Assembly: GCF_003570725.1 (NCBI RefSeq)
Contig: NZ_QWVS01000043.1
Coordinates: forward strand, 1 to 61,921
DNA: 61,921 nucleotides
Direction of reading: 5' to 3'
From: Peribacillus asahii
Lineage (GTDB): Bacteria > Bacillota > Bacilli > Bacillales > DSM-1321
The notes below the pieces were generated by a model. That model saw only the letters and a program-made list of their open reading frames with translations, searched no databases and was not told the DNA's origin. Position 1 is the stretch's first letter; the number at the start of each line of letters is the position of its first letter. This document shows, piece by piece, positions 33,605 to 42,829 of this stretch. The translations under genes were made by a program, and so were the position numbers.

Positions 33605-33624
33605 AAGTTTACCTGAGGAAACTT
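33605..33624. promoter_or_regulatory. MntR-like operator 1
   Basis: AAGTTTACCTGAGGAAACTT is strongly palindromic (AAGTTT...AAACTT around CCTGAGG), resembling the MntR/DtxR-type operator. It lies about 40 bp upstream of the -10 element. Confidence 0.55.
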
Positions 33625-33665
33625 TTTGGTTCTTGGCCATAAAGTAGTTCATTCTGTATTTTTTT

Positions 33666-33671
33666 TATACT
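33666..33671 (+). promoter_or_regulatory. -10 element of mntABCD
   Basis: TATACT lies between the two MntR-like operators. No good -35 is visible at 16-18 bp. Confidence 0.45.
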
Positions 33672-33675
33672 TAGT

Positions 33676-33691
33676 TTTGTGTTAAGGAAAC
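33676..33691. promoter_or_regulatory. MntR-like operator 2
   Basis: TTTGTGTTAAGGAAAC matches 14 of 16 positions of the B. subtilis MntR site TTTGCCTTAAGGAAAC. It covers the expected transcription start, the usual position for repression by Mn-loaded MntR. Confidence 0.72.
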
Positions 33692-33722
33692 ATTTATAAC
33701 TACATGAAAAAGGGAGATGTGT

Positions 33723-34643
33723 ATGAAATTCATATGGAAGTCCCTGGTGAGTGTTGTGCTTGTTTTTCTTTTATTAGTCGGATGTTCAACCGAGAAGGAT
33801 AATCAAACAGAAGGAAAGATTGTGGTAGTAGCAACAACCGGAATGATTGGAGATTTAGTAGAGAATATTGGTGGAGAGCATGTGGAAGTAACAAGTTTAA
33901 TGGGACCCGGAGTCGATCCGCATTTATACAAAGCGACTCAAGGAGATGTTAAAACACTTGATGAGGCAGATATGATTTTATATAACGGCCTTCACCTTGA
34001 AGGGAAAATGGAAGAAATTTTTGAGCAGATGGGTAAACAAAAACCGACGATTGCTGTTACTCAAGATATTGCGAAGGAAAACTTGCATGAAGTAAAAGTT
34101 GGAGAATATGACCCTCATATTTGGTTCGATGTGACGCTATGGATGCAAGCTGCTCATACAGTTAATAAAGCTTTAATAAAGGAAAATCCTGAACATCAGG
34201 AAAGTTACCAAAAAAATTATGAGGCATATATTAAGAAATTAGAAGAACTGCATAAGTATGTGCAATCAGAGATTAATACGATTCCAGAATCACAACGTGT
34301 ACTTGTTACAGCCCACGATGCTTTTGGCTATTTTGGGGCAGCATATGGATTAGAAGTGAAAGGATTACAAGGGATGAATACCGTATCTGAATATGGTTCT
34401 AAAGATGTAATCGATTTACGCAATTACTTAATAAAAAACGAAATTAAAGCAATTTTTATAGAAACAAGTGTATCAAAAAAAGCAATAGAAGCCGTTATTC
34501 AAGGGGCTAAAAAACAAGGGCATACTGTGAAAATTGGAGGAGAATTATTTTCGGATGCAATGGGAGAAAAAGGAACAGAAAAAGGAACGTATCTCGGAAT
34601 GGTACGTCACAATACCGATACGATTGTAAATGCGTTGAAATAA
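33723..34643 (+). CDS. mntA: Manganese-binding lipoprotein MntA
   Basis: The protein has 306 aa from the ATG at 33723 (GGGAG 6 nt upstream), the same length as B. subtilis MntA. The lipobox is LVGCS. The cluster A-I (ZnuA/PsaA) fold shows the ligand set His (VDPHLY), His (DPHIWFD), Glu (FIETSVSKK) and Asp (LFSDAMG), which is the Mn-type H-H-E-D set rather than the zinc-type with a His-rich loop. It delivers Mn(II) to MntBCD. Upstream MntR-like sites predict repression in high manganese. Confidence 0.9.
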   Translation: MKFIWKSLVSVVLVFLLLVGCSTEKDNQTEGKIVVVATTGMIGDLVENIGGEHVEVTSLMGPGVDPHLYKATQGDVKTLDEADMILYNGLHLEGKMEEIFEQMGKQKPTIAVTQDIAKENLHEVKVGEYDPHIWFDVTLWMQAAHTVNKALIKENPEHQESYQKNYEAYIKKLEELHKYVQSEINTIPESQRVLVTAHDAFGYFGAAYGLEVKGLQGMNTVSEYGSKDVIDLRNYLIKNEIKAIFIETSVSKKAIEAVIQGAKKQGHTVKIGGELFSDAMGEKGTEKGTYLGMVRHNTDTIVNALK

Positions 34644-34655
34644 GGAGGGGTTTGG

Positions 34656-35408
34656 ATGCCTAATGTATTAAAGGTGGAAGATTTCACAATCGCTTATCAT
34701 AAAAAGCCAGTTATTGAATCTGTTTCTTTTGAAGTACCAGAAGGCAAGTTGATTGGGATTATCGGGCCAAATGGGGCAGGGAAATCCACTTTAATTAAAG
34801 GAATTTTAGAACTTGTTCCGCGTATTTCCGGGAAAGTGACGATTCAGGGAAAATCATATAGAGCGATGCGGAAAAGCGTAGGATATGTGCCGCAGCGTGA
34901 ATCTGTTGATTGGGATTTTCCGACGAATGCTTTAGATGTTGTTATGATGGGGCGTTACGGCCACTTAGGGTGGCTAAAGCGCCCTGGTAAGGCGGAAAAG
35001 CAAAAGGCGTTAGAGTGCTTAGAAAAAGTAGGTATGGCTGAGTATGCAAATCGTCAAATTAGCCAGCTATCCGGCGGACAGCAGCAACGAATTTTTTTAG
35101 CAAGAGCGTTGGCGCAGGAAGCCGATTTATATTTTATGGATGAGCCGTTTGTTGGCGTAGATGCAGCAACAGAAAAAGCTATTATTCAGTTACTTATGGA
35201 ACTAAAGAAAAACGGGAAAACGGTACTTGTCGTTCATCATGATCTTTCAACAGTAAAAGAATACTTTGATTGGACGCTGTTATTGAACAAAGAGATTATT
35301 CAAGTAGGAAGGACAGAAGAAGTATTTACTCCGGAATATTTACAAAAAACGTATGGAGGTAAACTCGCGATTTTATCGGATTCACAATCAGGCTTGTTAA
35401 TAAATTGA
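34656..35408 (+). CDS. mntB: Manganese ABC transporter ATPase MntB
   Basis: The 250-aa ATPase equals the length of B. subtilis MntB. It has Walker A GPNGAGKS (near 37-44), signature LSGGQQQRIF, Walker B LYFMDEPFVGVD and switch His in VVHHDLS. AAGGAGG precedes the ATG 12 bp after mntA. It energises Mn(II) uptake through the MntCD permease. Confidence 0.91.
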   Translation: MPNVLKVEDFTIAYHKKPVIESVSFEVPEGKLIGIIGPNGAGKSTLIKGILELVPRISGKVTIQGKSYRAMRKSVGYVPQRESVDWDFPTNALDVVMMGRYGHLGWLKRPGKAEKQKALECLEKVGMAEYANRQISQLSGGQQQRIFLARALAQEADLYFMDEPFVGVDAATEKAIIQLLMELKKNGKTVLVVHHDLSTVKEYFDWTLLLNKEIIQVGRTEEVFTPEYLQKTYGGKLAILSDSQSGLLIN

Positions 35409-35418
35409 GGTGGAGTTC

Positions 35419-36348
35419 ATGAATATGTTAGAGATTCTTCGGGATCCGAACACGCAGTGGATCTTACTTGGAACACTGTTGCTTGGTTTAAGCAGCGGTG
35501 TTATAGGGAGCTTTGCTTATCTTAGAAAACAGTCTTTACTTGGAGATACACTTGCTCATGCAGCACTTCCAGGAATTTGTATTGTTTTTATGTTAACCGG
35601 AGTTAAATCGATTTCCTTCTTTCTCTTCGGGGCGGCCATTGCTGGGATGATTGCCGTTTTCGTCATTAATGTAGTCACCAAATATAGTCGAATTAAACAA
35701 GATACGGCATTAGGGCTTGTATTATCAGCTTTCTTTGGGCTAGGCATTGTTTTATTAACACAAATCCAACAAAGTTCTTATGGAAATCAAAGTGGATTAG
35801 ATAAATTTCTGTTCGGACAGACGGCCTCTATGGTGATGTCGGATGTGTATGTCATGATGGCAGTATCGCTTATTCTAATTTTAGCCTGTACGCTGTTTTT
35901 TAAAGAGTTCAAACTTCTATCTTTTGATCCAGGATTTGCAAAGGGGATTGGCTTACCTGTCCTGTTGCTGGACTATATCATTATGCTGCTCATTGTTGGA
36001 GCGGTTGTGATTGGGATTCAAGCGGTTGGTGTTGTGCTGATGGCTGCTCTATTAATCACACCAGCTGTTTCGGCTAGGTATTGGACAGAACGATTAAGTG
36101 TCATGGTTGTATTGTCCGGTATATTCGGTATGCTCAGTGGGGTCGTTGGTACGTTGCTTAGTGCGGCCGTTAATAATTTGCCAACTGGTCCACTTATTGT
36201 TCTTTCAGCAACTGTTTGGTTTATGTTTTCTTTATTGTTCGCCCCTAACCGAGGTGTAGTAGCAAAGCTTTGGCGAAGAGTAGAGGCGAAGCGGAAATAT
36301 GAACTAATAAAGAAACTGGAGAAGCAAGGGGCGCATCATTATGAATGA
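35419..36348 (+). CDS. mntC: Manganese ABC permease MntC
   Basis: The 309-aa protein is an ABC-3 family permease with about eight hydrophobic segments and the family GDTLAHAALPGI motif near residues 40-51. I start at the ATG at 35419, behind GAGGTGG. B. subtilis MntC is longer (about 435 aa) because of a C-terminal extension; this one ends after the membrane domain plus a short charged tail, as in most relatives. It overlaps mntD by 8 bp. Confidence 0.87.
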   Translation: MNMLEILRDPNTQWILLGTLLLGLSSGVIGSFAYLRKQSLLGDTLAHAALPGICIVFMLTGVKSISFFLFGAAIAGMIAVFVINVVTKYSRIKQDTALGLVLSAFFGLGIVLLTQIQQSSYGNQSGLDKFLFGQTASMVMSDVYVMMAVSLILILACTLFFKEFKLLSFDPGFAKGIGLPVLLLDYIIMLLIVGAVVIGIQAVGVVLMAALLITPAVSARYWTERLSVMVVLSGIFGMLSGVVGTLLSAAVNNLPTGPLIVLSATVWFMFSLLFAPNRGVVAKLWRRVEAKRKYELIKKLEKQGAHHYE

Positions 36349-37219
36349 TTTCTGGATTATCCTTGTCGGAGCACTTGTTGCTTGCTCTTGTAGCGTTGTT
36401 GGTTGTTTTTTAGTCATCCGAAAAATTGCAATGGTAGGGGATGCCATTAGTCATTCTGTATTGCCTGGAATTGTGTTGGCGTTTCTATGGAGCGGCTCGC
36501 GAGAATCTATTCTCATTTTAATGGGGGCTGCTTTGCTTGGATTAGTAACTGTCTTTTTAATCCAATTATTTCAAAATTCAGGTGTACAGGGGGATGCGGC
36601 AATCGGTGTTGTGTTTACTTCCCTTTTTACAATCGGTGTGTTATTGGTTAGCCTGTATACACAGCAAATTGACTTTGATTTAGATCACGTTTTGTATGGA
36701 GAAATTGCCTATACACCCTGGCATACGATGACGATTGCAGGTATGGATATGGGCCCGAGAGCAGTGTGGATAGTTGGTGGCAGTTTCTTCATTAATATAG
36801 TTCTCGTTTTTGTATTCTTTAAACAGTTTAAAATTTGTTCGTTTGATGCAGCGCTGGCAGCAGCAATGGGAATTCCCGTTATGTTTTTTCATTACTTATT
36901 AATGAGTCTTGTTTCTGTAACAACGGTCGCAGCTTTTGATAGTGTAGGTGCAATTCTTGTAGTGGGTATGCTTATTATTCCGGCCGCCACAGCGTATTCA
37001 TTAACAGATCAATTACATCGAATGATTATAATCAGTATGGTTATGGGTATCTTAAGCTCGGTAGTTGGCTATTACGTAGCGACTGCTTTAGATGCTTCGA
37101 TTTCTGGATGTATGGTATGTGTTGCGGCACTATTTTTTACTTTAGCATTTCTATTCTCACCGAGCCATGGGCTGATTAGTCGGATTTGGCGTCGTAAAGT
37201 TTCATTTAAGAGCATCTAA
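36341..37219 (+). CDS. mntD: Manganese ABC permease MntD
   Basis: The 292-aa protein is an ABC-3 permease with the GDAISHSVLPGIV motif near residues 31-43 and about eight hydrophobic segments. It pairs with MntC to form the channel. Its start lies inside the end of mntC, so the four genes mntABCD form one tightly packed operon. No clear terminator hairpin is visible right after the stop. Confidence 0.88.
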   Translation: MNDFWIILVGALVACSCSVVGCFLVIRKIAMVGDAISHSVLPGIVLAFLWSGSRESILILMGAALLGLVTVFLIQLFQNSGVQGDAAIGVVFTSLFTIGVLLVSLYTQQIDFDLDHVLYGEIAYTPWHTMTIAGMDMGPRAVWIVGGSFFINIVLVFVFFKQFKICSFDAALAAAMGIPVMFFHYLLMSLVSVTTVAAFDSVGAILVVGMLIIPAATAYSLTDQLHRMIIISMVMGILSSVVGYYVATALDASISGCMVCVAALFFTLAFLFSPSHGLISRIWRRKVSFKSI

Positions 37220-37345
37220 ATGATGTACGGGTATTTACTTAGGTCATTTTTAGCTCAGTTTTAAGTTTTAGCGTAAGCTGATTAGTTCTTTCCGGACATG
37301 AGCTGCTTCTCTTTAAGGGGCAAGGCATTATGTTTTTTAGGGAGA

Positions 37346-37402
37346 ATTAAGGAGCTTGCGCTTCTAGCTCCAACGAGCTGGTCGAGCCGTTTTCGCTTTT
37401 CT
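37346..37402. repeat. Possible dispersed intergenic repeat
   Basis: The segment AAGGAGCTTGCGCTTCTAGC followed by TCCAACGAGCTGGTCGAGCC and TTTTCGCTTTTC is GC-richer than its surroundings. It is self-complementary (GAGCT/AGCTC, GCTTGCGC) and resembles the short imperfect repeats scattered between genes in many Bacillus chromosomes. A single copy is seen in this window, so the repeat status is inferred. Confidence 0.35.
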
Positions 37403-37424
37403 TATAACTTCTTCTTCGATATAG

Positions 37425-37452
37425 TTGTGATTTTTAATGTATAAAGTATAAT
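37425..37452 (+). promoter_or_regulatory. Promoter of rodA-like gene
   Basis: TTGTGA (37425-37430) and TATAAT (37447-37452) have 16-bp spacing, 60 bp before the gene. Confidence 0.6.
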
Positions 37453-37512
37453 GAGTAAGTGTGTTATTTTACTTTATATCTACAGTAAGATCCTTGCTAG
37501 GGGAGAGTTAGT

Positions 37513-38673
37513 ATGCAGGAACAAAATAATTTTTCATCGCGTATAGATTTTGGGTTAGTTACCATTTTATTGTTACTGTGTATTACAAGCTGTGTAGCCA
37601 TTTATAGTGCACAATCAACAGGGCAGTATTCGAGTAACTTTTTACTGAAACAAATTGTTTCTTATATGGTTGGAGTCGGGATTGTTTTAGGAGTCATTAC
37701 ATTAGACTCTGATCAATTAAAGAAAATATCTTGGTATGCATACGGCTTTGGGCTGTTTGTACTCCTAATGCTCGTCATTATGCCAGAAAGCATTGTCCCT
37801 CGAATTAATGGAGCAAGAAGTTGGTTTAAATTCCCAGGGTTTGGTACGATTCAGCCTTCGGAATTTATGAAGGTATTCCTCATTTTGGCGCTTGCAAATG
37901 TCATTCACACACATCATTTGAAAAATTCGTTGAAAACGATTGAAACGGATTTATGGCTGCTCGGTAAATTAATTTTAGTTACTATGGCGCCGTTACTCCT
38001 CATTATGCAACAGCCGGATTTAGGAACCTCTCTTGTACTATGTGCTATTTTGGCAGGGATGATTTTTATTTCAGGGATATCGTGGAAAATATTGCTGCCG
38101 ATTGTTTCAACAGCGGTTCTGCTTATTTCTACCATTTTTTATTTTATTTTATGGCAGCCTGATTTAATTAAGAAATATTTAGGTGTTAAAGAGTATCAGT
38201 TTGGACGTATCTATTCTTGGTTGGATCCGTATAACTATTCAAGTGCTGAAGGGTTTCATTTAATTAAATCGTTACTTGCAATTGGTTCAGGTCAAACATT
38301 TGGAAAAGGACTTGGCTCACGCGAGGTATATTTACCCGAAAGTCAAACCGATTTTATTTTCAGCGTTATTGGTGAAGAATATGGTTTTATCGGTTCTAGT
38401 ATTGTGATTAGCTTATTTTTCCTATTGGTGTATCATATTACGAAAACAGGGATGGAAACGAAAAATAACTTCTATACGTACATTTGTGTCGGTGTAATTA
38501 GTATGCTGACGTTCCATGTATTCCAAAATATTGGGATGACAATCGGTGTTATGCCAATTACAGGGATTCCGCTGCCCTTTATTAGCTACGGAGGTAGTTC
38601 ATTGATGGGGAATATGATGGCGATGGGTTTAATCTTCAGTATTCGTTATCATCATAAAAAATATATGTTCTAA
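37513..38673 (+). CDS. rodA: SEDS-family cell wall polymerase (RodA-like)
   Basis: The 386-aa protein has about ten membrane helices of the FtsW/RodA/SpoVE family. The conserved GARSW loop near residue 98, QPSEFMK near 116, and the terminal signature GVMPITGIPLPFISYGGSS near 350 are present. MTIG(V/L)MPITG is the RodA-type form of this motif. SEDS proteins are peptidoglycan glycosyltransferases that work with class B penicillin-binding proteins; RodA acts in side-wall growth. No mre or pbp gene is adjacent. A strong terminator follows. Confidence 0.87.
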   Translation: MQEQNNFSSRIDFGLVTILLLLCITSCVAIYSAQSTGQYSSNFLLKQIVSYMVGVGIVLGVITLDSDQLKKISWYAYGFGLFVLLMLVIMPESIVPRINGARSWFKFPGFGTIQPSEFMKVFLILALANVIHTHHLKNSLKTIETDLWLLGKLILVTMAPLLLIMQQPDLGTSLVLCAILAGMIFISGISWKILLPIVSTAVLLISTIFYFILWQPDLIKKYLGVKEYQFGRIYSWLDPYNYSSAEGFHLIKSLLAIGSGQTFGKGLGSREVYLPESQTDFIFSVIGEEYGFIGSSIVISLFFLLVYHITKTGMETKNNFYTYICVGVISMLTFHVFQNIGMTIGVMPITGIPLPFISYGGSSLMGNMMAMGLIFSIRYHHKKYMF

Positions 38674-38701
38674 AAAAAGTCGACAAAGGTCGACTTTTTT
38701 T
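38672..38701 (+). terminator. Terminator of rodA-like gene
   Basis: AAAAAGTCGAC pairs with GTCGACTTTTT (core 38679-38684 with 38689-38694, loop AAAG), followed by T residues. Confidence 0.88.
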
Positions 38702-38820
38702 AGTTTAGGTTCTATCCAACAATATTTTTGATCAAACGGTAAGGGCTAAAAATCAACACAAAGCCTTTAGTTTACATAAAGACTTGCAATGCATTTTAAA
38801 GCTGCATCATTCACGCTACC

Positions 38821-38952
38821 TTATTTTTTAAATTGGTTATTTTGGCTGTTTACTTTATTTTTTCCATGACGATTTTCTACGCCAGGTCCAGCATCGCCTT
38901 TGACGCTTGCTGCACTAACAGCAGCTTTCGATGGTTGATGTTTCTGTTTCAT
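38821..38952 (-). CDS. yuzL: YuzL-like small protein (43 aa)
   Basis: The 43-aa basic protein begins MKQKHQPSKAAVSAASVKGD and continues with AGPG. It matches the YuzL family pattern (short, Lys/Asn rich, SKA..SASVKG.AGP). GGAGGTG lies at the right distance before the ATG. In B. subtilis, yuzL also lies just upstream of and divergent from fadN, so the context supports it. Its function is unknown; it may be a small soluble or spore-associated protein. Confidence 0.78.
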   Translation of the reverse strand: MKQKHQPSKAAVSAASVKGDAGPGVENRHGKNKVNSQNNQFKK

Positions 38953-39114
38953 AATTGTTGTCACCTCCAGTAATCACTTCTTTTATGTTTTCTAATTCGT
39001 GTGAAAATAATCAAAAAATAAATTGAAAAATTAACTGTTTAATCATTGAAAAAATTACATAAATATCCTATTATTAAAAGTAACAAAAGATTTTCACTTT
39101 TTTTGCTTGAAAAA

Positions 39115-39132
39115 TGAATGAGTATTCATTCA
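39115..39132. promoter_or_regulatory. FadR box (perfect)
   Basis: TGAATGAGTATTCATTCA is an exact match to the Bacillus FadR operator TGAATGANTANTCATTCA. FadR represses fatty acid degradation genes and is released by long-chain acyl-CoA. It lies directly before the fadN ribosome site, so the operon should be induced by fatty acids. Confidence 0.93.
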
Positions 39133-39152
39133 ATACACTGCGTAAGGGGGAT

Positions 39153-41543
39153 ATGAGCTTGGTGCGACAAATACGAAAGGCTGCTGTTTTAGGATCAGGA
39201 GTTATGGGATCAGGGATTGCAGCACATCTCGCTAACATCGGCATTCCGACTTTATTATTAGACATGGTTCCTCGGGAACTCACAGAGGATGAGAAGAGAA
39301 AAGGGCTAACGCTTGAAGATAAATCCGTTCGAAATCGTATCAGTCAAACGGCGCTTTCAAAGCTATTAAAGCAAAAGCCAGCACCGTTAACATCCAAAAA
39401 AAATCTAGCACTCATTGAGAGTGGAAATTTTGAGGATGATTTAGAACGGTTAAAAGATGTTGATTGGGTCATTGAGGTCGTTATAGAGAATTTAGCAGTG
39501 AAAAAGAGCATATTTGAAAAAGTGGATCAGTTTCGGAAACCAGGCAGTATCGTTTCCTCGAATACATCGGGTATTTCTATTGAGGCAATGGCAGAGGGAC
39601 GTTCGGAAGATTTCCAAAAGCATTTTCTTGGCACGCATTTTTTTAACCCTCCGCGTTATTTGAAGTTATTAGAAATTATACCAACGAAGGCAACCGATTC
39701 CGCAGTATTTGCTTTTATGAAGGAATTTGGTGAAAATGTGCTTGGTAAAGGTGTTGTTGAAGCGAGGGATACACCGAACTTTATTGCAAATCGTATTGGC
39801 ACATACGGCTTACTCGTGACTGTTCGTGAAATGTTAAAAGGTGGCTACAGTGTAGGAGAAGTGGATTCTATTACAGGTCCGCTCATCGGTCGACCAAAGA
39901 GTGCGACATTCCGCACGCTTGATGTCGTTGGGCTGGATACCTTTGTGCATGTTGCCAAGAACGTTTATGACCAGGTAGAGGGTGATGAACAAGAAATCTT
40001 TCGTACACCAGATTTTATGCAGAAAATGCTTGAAAAAGGTTGGATAGGGAGCAAATCAGGGCAAGGGTTTTTTCTGAAAAAAGGTAAGGAAATTCTGGAG
40101 TTGAATCCTGAAACATTACAGTATGAAGAAAGAAAAAAATTACAAGCACCATCCATTGAGATGGCAAAGCAAATAAAAGGGTTTGCTAATAAAATGAAAG
40201 CGCTTGTATATAGCGAAGATCGTGCAGGTCAACTGCTATGGAATATAGTCATGCCAACGCTTGTTTATTCTGCTCAACTACTTGGTGAAATTGCTGAAAC
40301 AATTGTAGATTTAGATCGGGCAATGAAATGGGGATTTGGCTGGTCAGCTGGGCCGTTTGAAATATGGGATGCGATTGGGATAGCGCAGTCTGTAGCTCGT
40401 TTAGAACAAGAAGGAATCGCTGTACCGCAATGGATAAAAGATTTTGTAGCTGCTGGACATGAAACTTTTTATAAGGAAGAGAACGGTGTTGTTTCTTATT
40501 ACGACAACGGCAACTATAAACAAGTAATTATAAATCCAAGGGTCATTCATTTACAGACTATAAAAAAGCAAAAAGGGGTTATTAAGAAGAATAGTGGAGC
40601 AAGCTTAATAGATATTGGCGATGGTGTCATTTTACTTGAATTTACTTCACCGAACAATGCGATTGGTCTAGACATTGTACAAATGATTAATGCCGCTGTA
40701 GATGAAGCGGAAGCGAATTATAAAGGGTTAGTGATTGGAAACCAAGGCAAAAACTTCTGCGTTGGAGCCAATATTGCGATGATGTTAATGGAAGCCCAAG
40801 ATGACAATATTTTTGAATTAGACTTCGTCATCAGGCAATTTCAAAATGCAATGCTCAAAATTAAATATAGTGCTGTTCCAGTAGTAGTTGCACCATTCAA
40901 TATGACACTTGGCGGGGGAGCGGAAGTATCATTACCGGCTGCTAGAATTCAAGCCACAACGGAAACGTATATTGGTCTTGTTGAGGCAGGCGTCGGTTTA
41001 ATTCCTGGCGGTGGCGGAACGAAAGAGCTGTATATGAAAGCGTTAAAAGGGCTTCCAAAAGGAGTGTCTGTGGATATTCAACAAGTTGCTAATAAAGTGT
41101 TTGAAACAGTGGCGATGGCGAAGGTTTCTACGTCTGCAGCAGAAGCTCATGAAACGAACTTCTTAAACTTTGCCGATGGTATTAGTGTCAATCCGGATCA
41201 TCAATTATACGATGCTAAACAAGTTGTCCTTTCTCTGTATGAACAAGGCTATACACCGCCTGTTCGTGAAAAAGTTCCGGTAGTTGGCGAAAGCGGCTAT
41301 GCAACGCTATTGCTTGGTGCAGAAGCGATGCGACTGTCTGGCTATTTGTCTGAACATGACATGGTGATTGCTAAGGAACTTGCTTATGTATTATCAGGAG
41401 GAAAACTGCCATTTGGAACGGAAGTCGATGAGCAATATTTATTAAATTTAGAAAGAGAAGCATTTTTACGATTAATTTCCATGCCGAAATCTCAGCAAAG
41501 AATGCAGCATATGCTTATTAAAGGGAAGCCGTTACGTAACTAA
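39153..41543 (+). CDS. fadN: FadN: 3-hydroxyacyl-CoA dehydrogenase / enoyl-CoA hydratase
   Basis: The protein has about 796 aa. The N-terminal Rossmann domain has GSGVMGSGIAAHLAN for NAD, followed by the 3HCDH C-terminal domains, then a crotonase domain (near 500-790) with GNQGKNFCVGAN and MTLGGGAEVSLPAARI forming the oxyanion hole. It performs the hydration and second oxidation of beta-oxidation. The start is uncertain: the ATG at 39114 falls inside the FadR box, the ATG at 39153 is very close to AAGGGGG, and the TTG at 39159 has better spacing. It is the first gene of fadNAE. Confidence 0.92.
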   Translation: MSLVRQIRKAAVLGSGVMGSGIAAHLANIGIPTLLLDMVPRELTEDEKRKGLTLEDKSVRNRISQTALSKLLKQKPAPLTSKKNLALIESGNFEDDLERLKDVDWVIEVVIENLAVKKSIFEKVDQFRKPGSIVSSNTSGISIEAMAEGRSEDFQKHFLGTHFFNPPRYLKLLEIIPTKATDSAVFAFMKEFGENVLGKGVVEARDTPNFIANRIGTYGLLVTVREMLKGGYSVGEVDSITGPLIGRPKSATFRTLDVVGLDTFVHVAKNVYDQVEGDEQEIFRTPDFMQKMLEKGWIGSKSGQGFFLKKGKEILELNPETLQYEERKKLQAPSIEMAKQIKGFANKMKALVYSEDRAGQLLWNIVMPTLVYSAQLLGEIAETIVDLDRAMKWGFGWSAGPFEIWDAIGIAQSVARLEQEGIAVPQWIKDFVAAGHETFYKEENGVVSYYDNGNYKQVIINPRVIHLQTIKKQKGVIKKNSGASLIDIGDGVILLEFTSPNNAIGLDIVQMINAAVDEAEANYKGLVIGNQGKNFCVGANIAMMLMEAQDDNIFELDFVIRQFQNAMLKIKYSAVPVVVAPFNMTLGGGAEVSLPAARIQATTETYIGLVEAGVGLIPGGGGTKELYMKALKGLPKGVSVDIQQVANKVFETVAMAKVSTSAAEAHETNFLNFADGISVNPDHQLYDAKQVVLSLYEQGYTPPVREKVPVVGESGYATLLLGAEAMRLSGYLSEHDMVIAKELAYVLSGGKLPFGTEVDEQYLLNLEREAFLRLISMPKSQQRMQHMLIKGKPLRN

Positions 41544-41603
41544 TAGAACGATAAGGATAGTTTGATAGAGCAGCAGTTTAATATGGATAGGGGGATCTTC
41601 TGC

Positions 41604-42782
41604 ATGAGAGAAGCGGTTATAGTAGCTGGAGCGCGGACTCCGGTAGGAAAAGCGAAGAAAGGTTCTCTTGCGACTGTACGACCGGATGATTTAGGGGCTC
41701 TTGTTGTGAAAGAAACATTAAAACGTGCCGGAAATTATGAAGGCAATATTGATGACTTAATTATGGGCTGTGCCATGCCTGAAGCAGAGCAAGGTTTAAA
41801 TATGGCTAGAAATATTGGAGCATTGGCAGGTTTGCCGCATACAGTTCCAGCCATTACGATTAATCGTTATTGTTCAAGCGGTTTGCAAAGTATTGCTTAT
41901 GGAGCGGAACGAATTATGCTGGGGCAAAGCGACACCATTCTTGCAGGCGGATCGGAGTCGATGAGTATGGTTCCGATGACTGGCCATGTTATGCGTCCTA
42001 ACGCAAGGCTAGCAGAAACGGCTCCACAATATTATATGGGGATGGGACATACCGCGGAGGAAGTAGCGAAGAAGTATGGTATTTCCCGCAAAGATCAAGA
42101 TGAATTTGCAGTACGCAGTCATCAAAAAGCGGCTAAAGCGATTGCAGCAGGTAAATTTGTTGATGAAATTGTGCCCGTAGATGTAACGGTGCGTTCAGTA
42201 GGTTCAGATTTGAAACTAAAAGAAACGTCCTTTCGTTTTACGGAAGATGAAGGAGTGCGAGCAAATACAACGGCTGAAGTACTAGGAAAGCTACGCCCAG
42301 CTTTTTCAGTGACAGGAACTGTAACCGCTGGGAACGCGTCACAAACAAGTGATGGTGCTGCAGCAGTGATGGTCATGGATCGTGAAAAATCTAACTCTTT
42401 AGGTTTAAAGCCGATTGGTAAGTTCCGTTCTTTTGCCGTTGCAGGTGTTCCGCCTGAAGTGATGGGAATCGGACCAATCGCAGCCATTCCTAAAGCGTTA
42501 AAATTAGCAGGCCTTGAATTATCGGATATCGGTCTGTTTGAGATAAATGAAGCGTTTGCTTCCCAATCGATTCAAATTATTCGTGAGCTTGGATTAAATG
42601 AAGAGATTGTAAATGTGAACGGCGGAGCGATTGCCCTAGGACATCCGCTTGGCTGCACAGGAGCGAAGTTGACTTTATCGTTGCTTCATGAAATGAAACG
42701 ACGCAATGAACAATTTGGAATTGTAACGATGTGTATTGGCGGCGGTATGGGAGCTGCTGGTGTGTTTGAATTACTAGCTTAA
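41604..42782 (+). CDS. fadA: Acetyl-CoA acyltransferase (thiolase) FadA
   Basis: The 392-aa thiolase (B. subtilis FadA 391) starts at the ATG at 41604 behind AGGGGGA. The nucleophile C90 sits in [28 protein letters not shown] (catalytic His) and the second Cys in [10 protein letters not shown] complete the active site. It cleaves 3-ketoacyl-CoA to acetyl-CoA in the last step of beta-oxidation. It lies 60 bp after fadN in the FadR-controlled operon. Confidence 0.94.
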   Translation: MREAVIVAGARTPVGKAKKGSLATVRPDDLGALVVKETLKRAGNYEGNIDDLIMGCAMPEAEQGLNMARNIGALAGLPHTVPAITINRYCSSGLQSIAYGAERIMLGQSDTILAGGSESMSMVPMTGHVMRPNARLAETAPQYYMGMGHTAEEVAKKYGISRKDQDEFAVRSHQKAAKAIAAGKFVDEIVPVDVTVRSVGSDLKLKETSFRFTEDEGVRANTTAEVLGKLRPAFSVTGTVTAGNASQTSDGAAAVMVMDREKSNSLGLKPIGKFRSFAVAGVPPEVMGIGPIAAIPKALKLAGLELSDIGLFEINEAFASQSIQIIRELGLNEEIVNVNGGAIALGHPLGCTGAKLTLSLLHEMKRRNEQFGIVTMCIGGGMGAAGVFELLA

Positions 42783-42829
42783 TCAAGTGGAAGCTGTAAA
42801 CGATGAATCACTAAATAGGGGGTAATCGG

